Below are positions 18,404-26,213 of a stretch of 56,668 bases of DNA, piece by piece. Under the pieces are notes generated by a model. That model was not told the origin of the DNA, did not search any database, and saw only the letters and a list, made by a program, of their open reading frames with translations. Every line of letters starts with the position of its first letter. Positions within the stretch are counted from its first letter, which is position 1. Source of the DNA: Bacteroidota bacterium (GTDB taxonomy: Bacteria; Bacteroidota; Ignavibacteria; Ignavibacteriales; Ignavibacteriaceae); the NCBI GenBank assembly GCA_021824145.1, contig JAKALM010000019.1, positions 1 to 56,668 on the forward strand, given 5' to 3'. Both the position numbers and the translations under genes were made by a program.

Positions 18404-19633
18404 ATGAATAAAGAACAAACAAAAGATTTCGAAACTAAATGTGTCCATTCTGGTATAAGCGAATATGAATTTGGTTCAGTAGTTCCTCCAATATATCAAA
18501 CATCAACTTTTAAATTTAAATCTGCACAACACGGTGCAGCACTTTTTGCTGGAGAAGAAAAAGGCTACATATATACAAGGATGCTAAATCCCACAGTTGA
18601 AGCGCTTGAAGATTCAATCGCTGATTTGGAAGGTGGTTATAAAGGCCTTGGATGTGCAAGCGGTATGGCGGCAGTTCATACGGTATTTGGAAGTTTGACT
18701 CAAGCTGGTGATCATGTGGTTTGCTCAAGCGCAGTTTACGGACCAACAACAACCCTATTAAACACAATTATGAAAAAGTATGGAGTTGAAACTACTTTTG
18801 TAGATTCATCAAATACTGAACTAGTTCGTAAAGCAATCAAACCAAATACAAAAGTTGTTTATATAGAAACGCCGGGAAATCCTACTTTATCAATTTCCGA
18901 TCTTGGAGCGATTTCAAAAATTGCTCACGCTAATAATGCAATTATGGTTGTAGATAATACTTTTATGAGTCCTGCTTTGCAAAGACCGATTGAATTTGGC
19001 GCTGACATTGTACTTCACAGCTTAACAAAATTTCTAAATGGGCATGCTGATGTGGTTGGTGGAATTATTGTTGTTAAAGATGAAGATACTTACAAACATT
19101 TTAGAAAACATTTAAACCAGTTTGGCGGAGTAATTGACCCATTTAATTCTTTTCTTGTTCACCGCGGACTAAAAACCTTAGCAATAAGAATGCAGAAGCA
19201 TTGTGAGAGTGCTATGGTTGTTGCAGAATATCTTGAGAAGCATCCGTTAATTAGAAAAGTTTTTTATCCTGGATTGAAAAGTCATCCTCAATATGAATTA
19301 GCAAAGAAACAGCAACAAGGTCCGGGCGGAATGATTTCATTTGAACTTGAAGGCGGATTTGAAGCCGGGCAGATTATGATGAATTCTGTTAAGCTTTGCC
19401 AGCTTGCTGTAAGTCTTGGCGGCGTTGAATCATTAATCCAGCATCCTGCAAGCATGACTCATTACTCGATGGGAAAAGAAGCAAGAATGGCTGCTGATAT
19501 TACTGATGGCTTGGTTAGGCTTTCAGTTGGAATTGAAAATGTAAATGATATTATAAAAGATCTTGAACAAGCTCTTGAAAAAGTAAGCGAAATAAAATAT
19601 AAAGATGTAGAACAATCTTTATTAAAAAAATGA
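18404..19633 (+). CDS. trans-sulfuration PLP enzyme, methionine or cystathionine gamma-lyase type
   Basis: PLP enzyme of the Cys/Met metabolism family; expected to release an alpha-keto acid plus a thiol or H2S from methionine, cystathionine or homocysteine. 409 residues from the ATG at 18404, chosen over 18359 because family members begin close to FETKCVHSG and because TAAGGG lies upstream. The PLP lysine is K209 in HSLTKFLNGH; YTRMLNPT binds phosphate in the partner subunit. At the position of the methionine gamma-lyase active-site Cys (YGC) this protein has Pro (YGP, 112-114), so true methionine gamma-lyase activity is doubtful. Overlaps the next gene by four bases. Confidence 0.85.
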   Translation: MNKEQTKDFETKCVHSGISEYEFGSVVPPIYQTSTFKFKSAQHGAALFAGEEKGYIYTRMLNPTVEALEDSIADLEGGYKGLGCASGMAAVHTVFGSLTQAGDHVVCSSAVYGPTTTLLNTIMKKYGVETTFVDSSNTELVRKAIKPNTKVVYIETPGNPTLSISDLGAISKIAHANNAIMVVDNTFMSPALQRPIEFGADIVLHSLTKFLNGHADVVGGIIVVKDEDTYKHFRKHLNQFGGVIDPFNSFLVHRGLKTLAIRMQKHCESAMVVAEYLEKHPLIRKVFYPGLKSHPQYELAKKQQQGPGGMISFELEGGFEAGQIMMNSVKLCQLAVSLGGVESLIQHPASMTHYSMGKEARMAADITDGLVRLSVGIENVNDIIKDLEQALEKVSEIKYKDVEQSLLKK

Positions 19634-20355
19634 TTGTAAATAAAATAAAATATTTTATTGGTGAAATTTTAGCACTTATCATTGTTTTATTTCTTTCATC
19701 TTGTTCTTCAAAGATAAAAATTGTTGATTCACCGATTTCATTTTCTCAAAAGAGAATTGAATTGACGAAACAATATATTGTGCAGCATTACGGAATAACG
19801 CCAAAAGACATTTCAATCATTCCTAAAATTATTGTCCTTCATTGGACTGCAATTGGAACTTATGATTCTTCATTTGCAGTATTTAATAAAGAAACATTAG
19901 AAGGATCAAGACCCGATTTAGTTTCGGCCAGCGATCTAAATGTTTCCATTCAATTTTTAGTTGATAGAGATGGTACAATCCATAGATTAATGCCGGAAAC
20001 ATGGATGGCACGACATTGCATCGGATTAAATTACGAATCAATCGGAATTGAAAATGTTGGCGGTGTTAATGATGTCGATAATTTAACAGATGCTCAAATA
20101 AAAGCGAATGTCCAACTTGTAAAGTATCTTGTCAAAAAATATCCGACGATAAAATATTTAATCGGCCATTTGGAATACAGAGATTTTGAAGGAACAAAAT
20201 ATTGGATGGAAAAAGATTCAACTTATAGAACTGTTAAATATGATCCGGGTGAAAGATTTATGACTGCTGTTAGAAAAGATGTTGCAGATCTTAATTTAAA
20301 AGGTCCATCGGATATTACTAAAGAACATACAATTGAGGTTAATACAGTTCAATAA
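19630..20355 (+). CDS. N-acetylmuramoyl-L-alanine amidase, lipoprotein
   Basis: Zinc amidase (Amidase_2/PGRP fold) that removes peptides from peptidoglycan. 241 residues; the signal sequence ends in a lipobox LSSC (C25), so it is a lipid-anchored periplasmic or outer-membrane protein. The catalytic domain shows VLHWTAIG (zinc His71), the DRDGTIHRLMPE strand, IGIENVGG and IGHLEYRDFEG with a second zinc His; the final YDPGERF supplies the usual third-ligand region. Its ATG overlaps the gamma-lyase stop codon (ATGA), so the two are translationally coupled although functionally unrelated. Role: cell-wall turnover or recycling. Confidence 0.88.
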   Translation: MIVNKIKYFIGEILALIIVLFLSSCSSKIKIVDSPISFSQKRIELTKQYIVQHYGITPKDISIIPKIIVLHWTAIGTYDSSFAVFNKETLEGSRPDLVSASDLNVSIQFLVDRDGTIHRLMPETWMARHCIGLNYESIGIENVGGVNDVDNLTDAQIKANVQLVKYLVKKYPTIKYLIGHLEYRDFEGTKYWMEKDSTYRTVKYDPGERFMTAVRKDVADLNLKGPSDITKEHTIEVNTVQ

Positions 20356-20411
20356 TTATAAATGGGTTTATAAAATAATTAACTAATTTCAAACAAAATG
20401 CGGGATAAAAA

Positions 20412-21536
20412 ATGGAAACACAAAAAGCAGAACGCCTTCTTTCGCTTGATGTCTTTAGAGGAATAACAATTGCCGGAATGATATTGGTAAATAATCCAGG
20501 GAGTTGGGGACATATTTATCCTGCGCTTGAACACGCAGCTTGGAATGGTGTAACTCCTACTGATTGGATATTCCCTTTTTTCCTTTTCATTGTTGGAGTT
20601 GCCATAACTTTTTCATTATCAAAAAGAAAGGAAAGAGGAGACAATCAAAAAAAATTAATGATCCAAATTTTTAGAAGAGCAATTATACTTTTCGTCCTTG
20701 GCTTGATAATGTACGGATTTCCTTACTTCAATTTAGCAACTCAAAGGATTCCAGGTGTACTTCAACGAATATCGGTTTGCTATTTTATTTCCTCTTTTAT
20801 TTTTCTAAAATTTAATTTAAAAACTATTTATTACATAGCTGGCTCGCTTCTTTTTATTTACTGGGGAATGATGACTTTAATTCCAGTGCCGGGAATTGGT
20901 TATCCGAATCTTGAGCCGGCAACTAATCTTGGTGCTTGGCTCGATCGCACAATACTTGGGCTTGGTCAATTGTGGAAAGGATCTAAAGTTTGGGACCCTG
21001 AAGGAATATTAAGCACGGTTCCAGCAATTTCCACTACCTTAATTGGAGTAATAACTGGCTATTGGCTTCAACGAAAAATTGATCCGGCAACAAAAATTGT
21101 TTGGATGTTTGTATTCGGTAATATAGGCTTAGTCCTTGCAGCAATTTGGGATATTTGGTTTCCGATTAATAAAGGAATCTGGACCAGCTCTTATGTTTTG
21201 TTTACCGGTGGAATGGCATTATTATTTTTAGGAATGTGTTATTGGCTTATTGATGTTAAAGGTTATAAATGGTGGACGAAACCTTTTGTTGTTTATGGCA
21301 TGAATGCGATAACCGTTTTTTTTCTATCCGGAATTGTAGCAAAAACTTTAACCTTAATTCAAATTACTGATGCTGGAGGCAAAACAAAATCATTGATGGG
21401 TTACTTATATAATTCATTATTTACTTGGTGGCTTAACCCAATTAACGCCTCGCTTGCCTGGGCTTTGCTGAATGTTCTTTTCTGGCTTGGAATCCTATGG
21501 ATTTTATACGCTAAAAAGATTTTTATTAAAGTCTAA
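20412..21536 (+). CDS. NagX/HGSNAT-like membrane acyltransferase (DUF5009)
   Basis: 374 residues with about ten membrane helices. The N-terminus RLLSLDVFRGITIAGMILVN and PTDWIFPFFLFIVG are the hallmark of the heparan-alpha-glucosaminide N-acetyltransferase / NagX family, which moves acetyl groups across a membrane onto amino sugars. Next to a peptidoglycan amidase, a role in acetylating or recycling wall amino sugars is reasonable but inferred. The histidine in ALEHAAWNG is the family's catalytic candidate. In Bacteroidota such genes often sit in glycan-use loci; none is obvious here except malQ two genes on. Confidence 0.85.
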   Translation: METQKAERLLSLDVFRGITIAGMILVNNPGSWGHIYPALEHAAWNGVTPTDWIFPFFLFIVGVAITFSLSKRKERGDNQKKLMIQIFRRAIILFVLGLIMYGFPYFNLATQRIPGVLQRISVCYFISSFIFLKFNLKTIYYIAGSLLFIYWGMMTLIPVPGIGYPNLEPATNLGAWLDRTILGLGQLWKGSKVWDPEGILSTVPAISTTLIGVITGYWLQRKIDPATKIVWMFVFGNIGLVLAAIWDIWFPINKGIWTSSYVLFTGGMALLFLGMCYWLIDVKGYKWWTKPFVVYGMNAITVFFLSGIVAKTLTLIQITDAGGKTKSLMGYLYNSLFTWWLNPINASLAWALLNVLFWLGILWILYAKKIFIKV

Positions 21537-21577
21537 TCATACATAAATTTCATCCCATAATTTTACTTGAATTTTTG

Positions 21578-21602
21578 CCGGAGAGTTTTTCTCTCCGGTT
21601 TT
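21578..21602 (+). terminator. Rho-independent terminator after the NagX-like gene
   Basis: GC-rich perfect 8-bp stem CCGGAGAG (21578-21585) / CTCTCCGG (21591-21598) with a T5 loop, followed by TTTTG. It closes the gamma-lyase/amidase/NagX transcript before the outer-membrane-protein gene. Confidence 0.8.
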
Positions 21603-21631
21603 GTACTCCCAACTTTTCGTAATAAATTTTT

Positions 21632-22294
21632 ATGAAGATATTTTTTTATTCATGCTTGCTTGTAATTTGTTTTATGAATGCTTCCTTTGCGCAATCTAAA
21701 TTTGGAATAGAAGCTAATGGTGTGGCGGCATTTCCTCAAAGTGATTTCGGAGATTTCTATAAGATTGGAACGGGAGGAAGAGTATCTCTATTTTATAATT
21801 CGAGTGACAGATTAAGCTTTGCTTTAACTAGTGGTTATCTAAATTTTAATTTTGATAATGAAAAATATAACTCAAACGTAAAAAGCGTTTATCCAAACTC
21901 TCAGAATGTAGACTTCAATATTAGTTTTAAAACAATTCCGCTTATGTTGGAAACAAGATTTTATTTATCCGATAATGAAATCAAACCATTTTTTAGCGTT
22001 GATCTTGGAATTCATTTTCTAAATTTTAGTTTACCTTCAATTGTTGATACAAATGCAACTCAATTTACAACAATATCAAAATCAGAAATAAAAGTTGGTG
22101 TAGGAATTGGAGCCGGAATTCTTATTCCAATAAATAATAATATAAAATTAGATTTTACTGCAAAATATAATTCAATAAATGAACAGACTCAGCAGTCATC
22201 AACATATTATTCACAATATACAGTTACAATTAATTCAAGTGATACGCCGGTTACTTTTTATTCAATTACTGCTGGCGTTTTAATAAAATTATGA
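21632..22294 (+). CDS. outer-membrane beta-barrel protein
   Basis: 220 residues: a Sec signal peptide (about 1-20, NASFAQ) and then alternating hydrophobic/polar beta-strands separated by Asn/Gly/Ser-rich turns, ending in an amphipathic strand TFYSITAGVLIKL as in small 8-stranded OmpA/OmpW-like or PorT-like barrels. There is no plug, POTRA or peptidoglycan-binding domain. Function is unknown; such proteins are often structural or stress-related. It has its own transcription unit between a terminator and malQ. Confidence 0.75.
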   Translation: MKIFFYSCLLVICFMNASFAQSKFGIEANGVAAFPQSDFGDFYKIGTGGRVSLFYNSSDRLSFALTSGYLNFNFDNEKYNSNVKSVYPNSQNVDFNISFKTIPLMLETRFYLSDNEIKPFFSVDLGIHFLNFSLPSIVDTNATQFTTISKSEIKVGVGIGAGILIPINNNIKLDFTAKYNSINEQTQQSSTYYSQYTVTINSSDTPVTFYSITAGVLIKL

Positions 22295-22389
22295 AGTCTT
22301 GCAAATTTCTAAATGAGTTATTGAAACATTATCTTTTTATTTTATTCAACCATTAATTATTTTTCACAGCAAAATAAAATGAGGCTAAG

Positions 22390-23925
22390 ATGAGATTTGA
22401 ACGTTCTGCAGGAATATTACTTCATCCAACATCTTTACCAGGTAAATTTGGAATTGGAGATTTAGGGCATGAAGCTTTTAACTTTGTAAACTTTTTAAAA
22501 GCTGCCGGTCAAAATATTTGGCAAGTTTTTCCTCTTGGTCCAACTGGCTATGGCGATTCTCCTTATCAATGTTTTTCTGCATTTGCAGGGAATCCTTTAA
22601 TTATAAGTCCGGAGAAACTTTACGAAAATGGATTTCTTTCCAAAGAAGATTTAGAACATATTCCGCATTCAAATCCTCATCAAATTGATTTTGGAAAAAT
22701 TATCGACTACAAAAAAAATCTTTTAAGAAAAGCGTTTGAAAATTTTAAGTTGAACAGCAATGGAACAAAGGAATCATTCGAATTATTTTGTGCTTCAAAC
22801 GATGAATGGCTGGATGATTTTTCATTCTTCATGGCTGCGAAAAATTATCATGGCGGTGGTGTTTGGACAAATTGGCCAAAGGAATTAATTGTTCGAGAAA
22901 AATCTGCTATGAAATTGTGGAGAGAAAAATTAGCTGACGATATCCTATATCATCAATTTGTGCAGTTTCAATTTTTTACTCAGTGGAAAGAATTAAAAAA
23001 ATATGCAAATGAAAATGGGATAAAAATTATTGGCGATATGCCCATATTTATTGCTTACGACAGCGCTGACCTTTGGGCGCATAAAGAACTTTTTACTGTT
23101 GATGAAAATGGAAAACTTGAAACTGTTGCCGGAGTGCCGCCAGATTATTTCAGTGAAACGGGACAGCTTTGGGGAAATCCGCTTTACAGATGGAAAGTAA
23201 TGGAGAAAGATGATTTTCTTTGGTGGCGGCAAAGATTTTCTCAGCTTCTAGAAATGATTGATATTATTCGCATCGATCATTTCCGCGGATTTGATGCATA
23301 TTGGGAAATTCCCGGCGATGCACCAACGGCTGTAAAGGGAAGATGGGTAAAAGCTCCCGGTGAAAAACTTTTCAATACAGTAAAAAAATATTTAGGCGAG
23401 CTTCCTATTGTTGCTGAAGATCTTGGTGTAATTACAAAATCTGTAACTGCACTTAGAGAAAAATTTAATTTTCCCGGAATGAAAATTCTTCAGTTTGCAT
23501 TCGGTACAGGAATGGAAAGAAAATTTTTACCTCATAACTTTGTTCAGAACTGTATGGTATATACCGGATCTCACGATAACGATACGACCAGAGCTTATTT
23601 TGAAAAAGCTAAAGTTGAAAATCATGATATTTATAATCACGCCCAGAGATATTTAAATTATTTTGGAGATGAAATAGTAAAAGAATTAATTAGAGCTGCA
23701 TATTCTTCAGTTGCAGACTTAGTAATAATTCCGATGCAGGATATTTTGAATCTTGGAGGTGAAGCTAGAATGAATTTTCCAGGCAAGCTTGGCGGAAATT
23801 GGACTTGGAGATTTACTTGGAATCAAGTTCATCACGATCTTGCTAAATATTATAAAGAGCTTGCAGAACTTTATGAAAGGCCTTCAAAACCAGAAGATAA
23901 TGTTGATATTGAAGTAGAAGAATAA
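22390..23925 (+). CDS. malQ: 4-alpha-glucanotransferase (amylomaltase)
   Basis: GH77 enzyme that transfers alpha-1,4-glucan segments between malto-oligosaccharides; cytoplasmic, used in glycogen or maltodextrin metabolism. 511 residues, the compact Thermus-like form. The active-site motifs are IIRIDHFRGFDAYWEIP (nucleophile Asp), VAEDLGVI (acid/base Glu) and YTGSHDNDT (stabilising Asp); the start SAGILLHPTSLPG...GIGDLG is typical. GAGGCTAAG precedes the ATG. No glycogen phosphorylase or maltose transporter is adjacent. Confidence 0.95.
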   Translation: MRFERSAGILLHPTSLPGKFGIGDLGHEAFNFVNFLKAAGQNIWQVFPLGPTGYGDSPYQCFSAFAGNPLIISPEKLYENGFLSKEDLEHIPHSNPHQIDFGKIIDYKKNLLRKAFENFKLNSNGTKESFELFCASNDEWLDDFSFFMAAKNYHGGGVWTNWPKELIVREKSAMKLWREKLADDILYHQFVQFQFFTQWKELKKYANENGIKIIGDMPIFIAYDSADLWAHKELFTVDENGKLETVAGVPPDYFSETGQLWGNPLYRWKVMEKDDFLWWRQRFSQLLEMIDIIRIDHFRGFDAYWEIPGDAPTAVKGRWVKAPGEKLFNTVKKYLGELPIVAEDLGVITKSVTALREKFNFPGMKILQFAFGTGMERKFLPHNFVQNCMVYTGSHDNDTTRAYFEKAKVENHDIYNHAQRYLNYFGDEIVKELIRAAYSSVADLVIIPMQDILNLGGEARMNFPGKLGGNWTWRFTWNQVHHDLAKYYKELAELYERPSKPEDNVDIEVEE

Positions 23926-24002
23926 TTAAAAAGTTTTCAAGTTAGCAAGTTCAAAATATTTATAAATTAACCTAATAATCGGTAACCTGAAAATTGGTCA
24001 TT

Positions 24003-25346
24003 CTAGTAATTAATTTTCTTAACATATAAAAAAGCAGGGTAACTTAAGATTACGTAAATTAAAGCAAAAAGAGAATTAAGCGGATCGCCTATAATATCTC
24101 CAATCAAAAAAATGAATGACCCAATTAGAAATACCATAGTTGTCCAAGGATAGCCCCAAACTTTAAATGGACGCGGAATATCAGGTTCTTTTTTTCTCAG
24201 AACAAAAAGTGCTGAGAAACCGGCAAAATAATTTGCAACATAAAAAAATGCTGAAAGACCAATCAATATTTCAACTGTTCCAGAAGAAATGAGCAGGACT
24301 GAAAATAAAGCACTTATCAATAATGCTGCTCTTGGTGTACCTGTATTACTCACTGAAGAAATTTTTGTAGTAAAAAGTCCGTCGCGTCCTAAGCCGTAGA
24401 TAATTCTAGTTGCAATCAGTAAAACAGCATTTAAAATTCCTAAAAGAGAAACTATCGAAAGAATGGTAATAATCTTTGCTCCTTCATTCCCCCAAATAGA
24501 TTGAGCCGCATCGGTTGCAGGTGCAATTGATCCGGCAAGTTTTGATACAGGTAGAACATAAAGGAATCCCAAATTAACTAGAATGTAAATAATAATTGTT
24601 GCAAGTACACCGCCAATAGCCGATTTTGGCAAATTCTTTCCCGGATTCTTATCTTCTTCAATAAAATAAACAGCACTGTACCAGCCATCGTACGTAAAAA
24701 TTATTGATTGCAGCGCAATTACAAAACCTATAAATAAAGCAGTAATAGAATTTGGAATTTTAACAGTGGAAGATATTGTTGTATTTACATGGCTGCCAAA
24801 TAAAAAACATGCAATAACCAATACGATAAAACCAATAGCTTTTAATAAACTTGTAAGCTCTTGAGTTTTACTGCCAGACTTCAATCCGATCCATTGAATG
24901 AAAGCAAAAATTAATACAATTATTATTGCGATTGTTTTTATGTCATAAGATAATTCAGGAAAAAGAACAGAAATAAATTCTCCAATGGCAATAGCTATTG
25001 AAGCCAATGAAGCGCTTGTTGCAATCCAGTCGCTCCAGCCTATTAAAAAGCCAGGGTAATCACCAAATGCTTTTCTAACAAAAACATACCAACCTCCGGC
25101 TTTAGGATACATCGTTCCAAGTTCAATAACAGAAATAGTTCCAAGCAGAGCGTAAATTCCTCCAATAACCCATGCAATAAAAATAAGCCATGAACTTCCA
25201 AGTTGAGAAGCAACCATTCCAGGAGTTCTTAAAATGCCAACACCAATCGTTCCTCCTATTGTTACAGCTATTCCAAAACCCACCCCAAGAATTTTTTTTA
25301 ACTTTTGATTTTCATGTACTTCTGAATGAAGGGGAGAGCTATTCAT
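24003..25346 (-). CDS. APC-family amino acid permease
   Basis: 447 residues with about 12 membrane helices. The helix-1 motif GGTIGVGILRTPG (about 36-48) contains the unwound substrate-binding GxG segment of amino acid/polyamine/organocation transporters, and EEDKNPGKNLPKSAIGG is the conserved loop after helix 6. A later stretch, FVLRKKEPDIPRPFKVWGYP, is typical of the LAT/serine-threonine exchanger branch. Import of an amino acid by proton symport or exchange is expected; the substrate is unknown. Divergent from the lipoprotein gene; a second APC permease lies 3.8 kb away. Confidence 0.88.
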   Translation of the reverse strand: MNSSPLHSEVHENQKLKKILGVGFGIAVTIGGTIGVGILRTPGMVASQLGSSWLIFIAWVIGGIYALLGTISVIELGTMYPKAGGWYVFVRKAFGDYPGFLIGWSDWIATSASLASIAIAIGEFISVLFPELSYDIKTIAIIIVLIFAFIQWIGLKSGSKTQELTSLLKAIGFIVLVIACFLFGSHVNTTISSTVKIPNSITALFIGFVIALQSIIFTYDGWYSAVYFIEEDKNPGKNLPKSAIGGVLATIIIYILVNLGFLYVLPVSKLAGSIAPATDAAQSIWGNEGAKIITILSIVSLLGILNAVLLIATRIIYGLGRDGLFTTKISSVSNTGTPRAALLISALFSVLLISSGTVEILIGLSAFFYVANYFAGFSALFVLRKKEPDIPRPFKVWGYPWTTMVFLIGSFIFLIGDIIGDPLNSLFALIYVILSYPAFLYVKKINY

Positions 25347-25722
25347 TTTTTATTCCAAAATTATTTGTGATGAACTTATAGAAATCATATACACGAAGCA
25401 ATAAAATTAAATTATTAATTTGTTTCACCTCATTCTGTGACCGATATCTAATTTGGTAACCGTGTGCTAAAGTATTAGTTGGATTATAAAAGTTATTTAG
25501 TAAATTAAAATTATATTATACTGATTATTTCATCCCGAAGTTACGTTGCGGAAGTACTACTTCTAATAAAATTTATTTAATGAGTGATTTTATTTTCTAT
25601 TTAAAAACATTTTGCGGCTAAACACTTTTTACTATAATAATTGAAATTTGAAATTCGATCTTGCATTTAACAAAATTTACCCAATTTAAAAACTTAACAA
25701 TAAAATTAACTTAGGAGAATTA
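25347..25722. other. divergent intergenic region between permease and lipoprotein genes
   Basis: 376 bases without a supportable gene. It must carry the promoters of the two divergent genes. The only structure I see is an exact odd palindrome GAAGTACTACTTC (25551-25563). On the right it ends in TTAGGAGAATTA, a good ribosome-binding site for the lipoprotein gene. No riboswitch-like fold or repeat was recognised. Confidence 0.4.
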
Positions 25723-26181
25723 ATGAAGAAAGTAATACTAGTTATGTTTTTTTTTAGCTTATTATTAGCTGGCTGCTCGGCTAGTTCAACAACAAAAGAA
25801 GAATCGTACTCAGCGAAGAATATTCCGCCAGGTCAGTGCCGATTGGTTGCTTCCGTAGTTAAGATAGACACTGTTTTATCAAGTATTAATGAAAAAGATC
25901 CGTGTTCTAAAGCGCCGTGTAATGCATGGATATTAGTTAAAAAAATTATTGGATATGGAGCTGGCTCTGTGGGCATAAATGTGGGAGATACATTAAGAAC
26001 AAAGTTTGCTTTTACACTCGATTCTACAAATCAAAAAACTTTTCCTTCGTTAAAAGAAAATCTTCCGGGTTTGAAAGAAGGTTCCGTATTCGAAGCTGAT
26101 GTTCAATTAATTCCTTCAAATCCTACGGATAAAAATAAATTGAAGGTTTACCTTGTTTATGGATACAAAATAATCGAATAA
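25723..26181 (+). CDS. small lipoprotein of unknown function
   Basis: 152 residues. The signal peptide ends with lipobox LLAGC (C18), so the mature protein is lipid-anchored. The rest is a beta-rich domain with four cysteines in a CR...DPCSKAPC arrangement that could form disulfides in the periplasm, and strands such as CNAWILVKKIIGYG and GDTLRTKFAFTL that recall an OB-fold or netrin-like module, by impression only. I do not recognise a family. Strong SD TTAGGAG eight bases before the ATG. Followed directly by the large secreted protein gene, so the two are probably co-transcribed. Confidence 0.7.
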   Translation: MKKVILVMFFFSLLLAGCSASSTTKEESYSAKNIPPGQCRLVASVVKIDTVLSSINEKDPCSKAPCNAWILVKKIIGYGAGSVGINVGDTLRTKFAFTLDSTNQKTFPSLKENLPGLKEGSVFEADVQLIPSNPTDKNKLKVYLVYGYKIIE

Positions 26182-26213
26182 AATTTATGAATTTGATAAT
26201 TGAAAGGATAAAA

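Noticed and set aside
25551-25563. GAAGTACTACTTC palindrome as an operator
   Set aside because: Short, single occurrence, about 160 bases from the nearest start codon; kept only as a note in the intergenic entry.
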